DNA of 5,703 bases, from contig CATMOC010000274.1 in NCBI GenBank assembly GCA_950071955.1, forward strand, positions 1 to 5,703, written 5' to 3'. The notes beneath the pieces are model-generated. The model was not told the origin of the DNA. It saw only the letters and a program-made list of their open reading frames with translations, and searched no databases. Below, one piece after another: positions 4,959-5,703 of the stretch. Position numbers and translations under genes: made by a program. This DNA is from an uncultured Mesorhizobium sp. GTDB lineage: Bacteria > Pseudomonadota > Alphaproteobacteria > Rhizobiales > Rhizobiaceae. The first letter of the stretch is position 1; every line of letters starts with the position of its first letter.

Positions 4959-5703
4959 CTAGGCACTTTCCATGAGGTTTGTCTGCCGCGCGCCCAACAG
5001 AGCGCCGGCCGCGCGATGACCGGCCTCCACCACAGCGCGCATGTCCGTCTCTCCCTTGGCCAGAGCCGCGATCACGCCGCCGGCAAAGGTGTCGCCCGCG
5101 CCGGTCGGGTCGGAGCATTCGATGGGTGAGGTGGACACGCTCGTCATGACGCCGTCCTGCTTCAGCACGGCGCCGCCACGGCCTTGGGTCTCGAGGACGA
5201 TCTGCCCGGCACGGATGTTCGATGCGCTGGCATGCGCGGTGGCGAGAAATCCCTTCTCGGCCTGGCTGTGGAAGATCAGGTCGGCGCGCAGGGCGAGCCA
5301 GGAGGCGAGATCCGGCGGCAACGCACGCGGATCATTCTTGACGATCCAGGCGAGCTTGGTTTCCGGCCGGAGTGCCTCCAGCGCCGCTTTCGTGGCTCCG
5401 ATCGGGCCGATCGTGACGCAAAGCCAGCCGGCTTCCACGATAAGCCGGGTCTGCGCCGCGGAGAGCGTCAGGTCCGCCGGCATGCCCGGTTCGTAAAGGC
5501 AGGAACAGCCTCCATGCGGATCGTAGGCAAGAATGGCCATGGGCGTCCGCGCGCCGGAGACTATCTCTACACCGCCCGTCGGAATGTGCCTGGATCGGAG
5601 CTGTTCGACGTAATGCTCACCAGCCTGATCGTCGCCAACCCAGCTGACCGGAACGGCGTTGGCGATCCCCCCGGCCACCAGCGCGGCGGCGACATAGGCG
5701 TGG
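4959..5703 (-). CDS. PfkB-family carbohydrate/nucleoside kinase, 5' end outside window
   Basis: The reading frame runs open to the window edge, giving the last 247 residues of a PfkB (ribokinase-like) kinase, which normally has about 300; roughly 30-40 N-terminal residues are missing. Visible signs are GGIANAV followed by WVGDD.AG (5672-5619), matching the family N-terminal GG.A.N.A...vG.D..G substrate region, and the C-terminal signature SDPTGAGDTFAGG (5114-5076). The signature contains the anion-hole GAG and the catalytic base Asp at 5093-5091. A GTG at 5678 is in frame but lies inside conserved sequence, so it is not the start. PfkB enzymes phosphorylate ribose, fructose, nucleosides, 2-keto-3-deoxygluconate or pentose-1-phosphates. 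The specificity residues cannot be read reliably from this fragment. It is the first operon gene visible here and ends 1 nt before the phosphorylase start. With that neighbour, phosphorylation of a nucleoside-derived pentose or pentose-1-phosphate is the best inference. Confidence 0.9.
   Translation of the reverse strand, partial: HAYVAAALVAGGIANAVPVSWVGDDQAGEHYVEQLRSRHIPTGGVEIVSGARTPMAILAYDPHGGCSCLYEPGMPADLTLSAAQTRLIVEAGWLCVTIGPIGATKAALEALRPETKLAWIVKNDPRALPPDLASWLALRADLIFHSQAEKGFLATAHASASNIRAGQIVLETQGRGGAVLKQDGVMTSVSTSPIECSDPTGAGDTFAGGVIAALAKGETDMRAVVEAGHRAAGALLGARQTNLMESA
4966..4971 (-). promoter_or_regulatory. Ribosome binding site for the nucleoside phosphorylase, inside the kinase gene
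   Basis: GGAAAG on the - strand, 8 nt before the ATG at 4957, overlaps the last codons of the kinase. This decides the ATG at 4957 over the GTG at 4966 and implies the ribosome that ends the kinase can reinitiate almost in place. Confidence 0.55.

Noticed and set aside
3359..4975. A 538-codon open frame on the + strand antisense to the SIS and phosphorylase genes.
   Set aside because: It crosses two well-supported - strand genes and their junction, is rich in His/Arg/Gly/Asp as antisense frames are, and shows no family motif.
5676..5678. In-frame GTG as start of the PfkB kinase.
   Set aside because: It lies within the conserved GG.A.N.A region with the frame open upstream to the window edge, so the true start is outside the window.

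Overview
This is a GC-rich, coding-dense window of the kind found in Alphaproteobacteria. The ABC ATPase pair, the RidA-family protein and the IS481-type transposase remnant are all common in Rhizobiales, but the assignment rests on style and gene content, not on a marker gene. All complete genes look intact. The only decayed sequence is a transposase remnant in the middle.

Left part (1-1600, + strand): the last codons of a DppD/OppD-like ABC ATPase overlap by ATGA with a complete DppF/OppF-like ATPase (89-1054). After a 51-nt gap with its own ribosome binding site comes a RidA/YjgF-family protein (1106-1600). This is the distal end of a dipeptide/oligopeptide-type (or small nutrient) importer operon; the permeases and binding protein would lie upstream of the window.

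Middle (1601-1934): there is no functional gene. The stretch holds the N-terminal third or so of an IS481-type transposase on the - strand, broken by three frame changes and one in-frame stop. Its truncated edge abuts the ridA stop codon.

Right part (1935-5703, - strand): four tightly packed genes read leftward. They are a PfkB-family sugar/nucleoside kinase (5' end outside the window), a uridine-phosphorylase-like nucleoside phosphorylase, a SIS-domain phosphosugar isomerase-like protein (UPF0309 type), and an NAD(P)-dependent aldehyde dehydrogenase. Junctions are 1 nt, 33 nt and an ATGA overlap, so this is almost certainly one transcript with translational coupling. Together they suggest a pathway in which a nucleoside is phosphorolysed to a pentose-1-phosphate, phosphorylated and isomerised, with an aldehyde product oxidised. 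That logic resembles the archaeal pentose bisphosphate route and the MTA/5'-deoxynucleoside salvage shunts but uses different protein families. The phosphorylase lacks the Gln/Arg pair that reads uracil in E. coli Udp, so its substrate is probably not uridine. This cassette is the most interesting item in the window; its substrate cannot be read from sequence alone.
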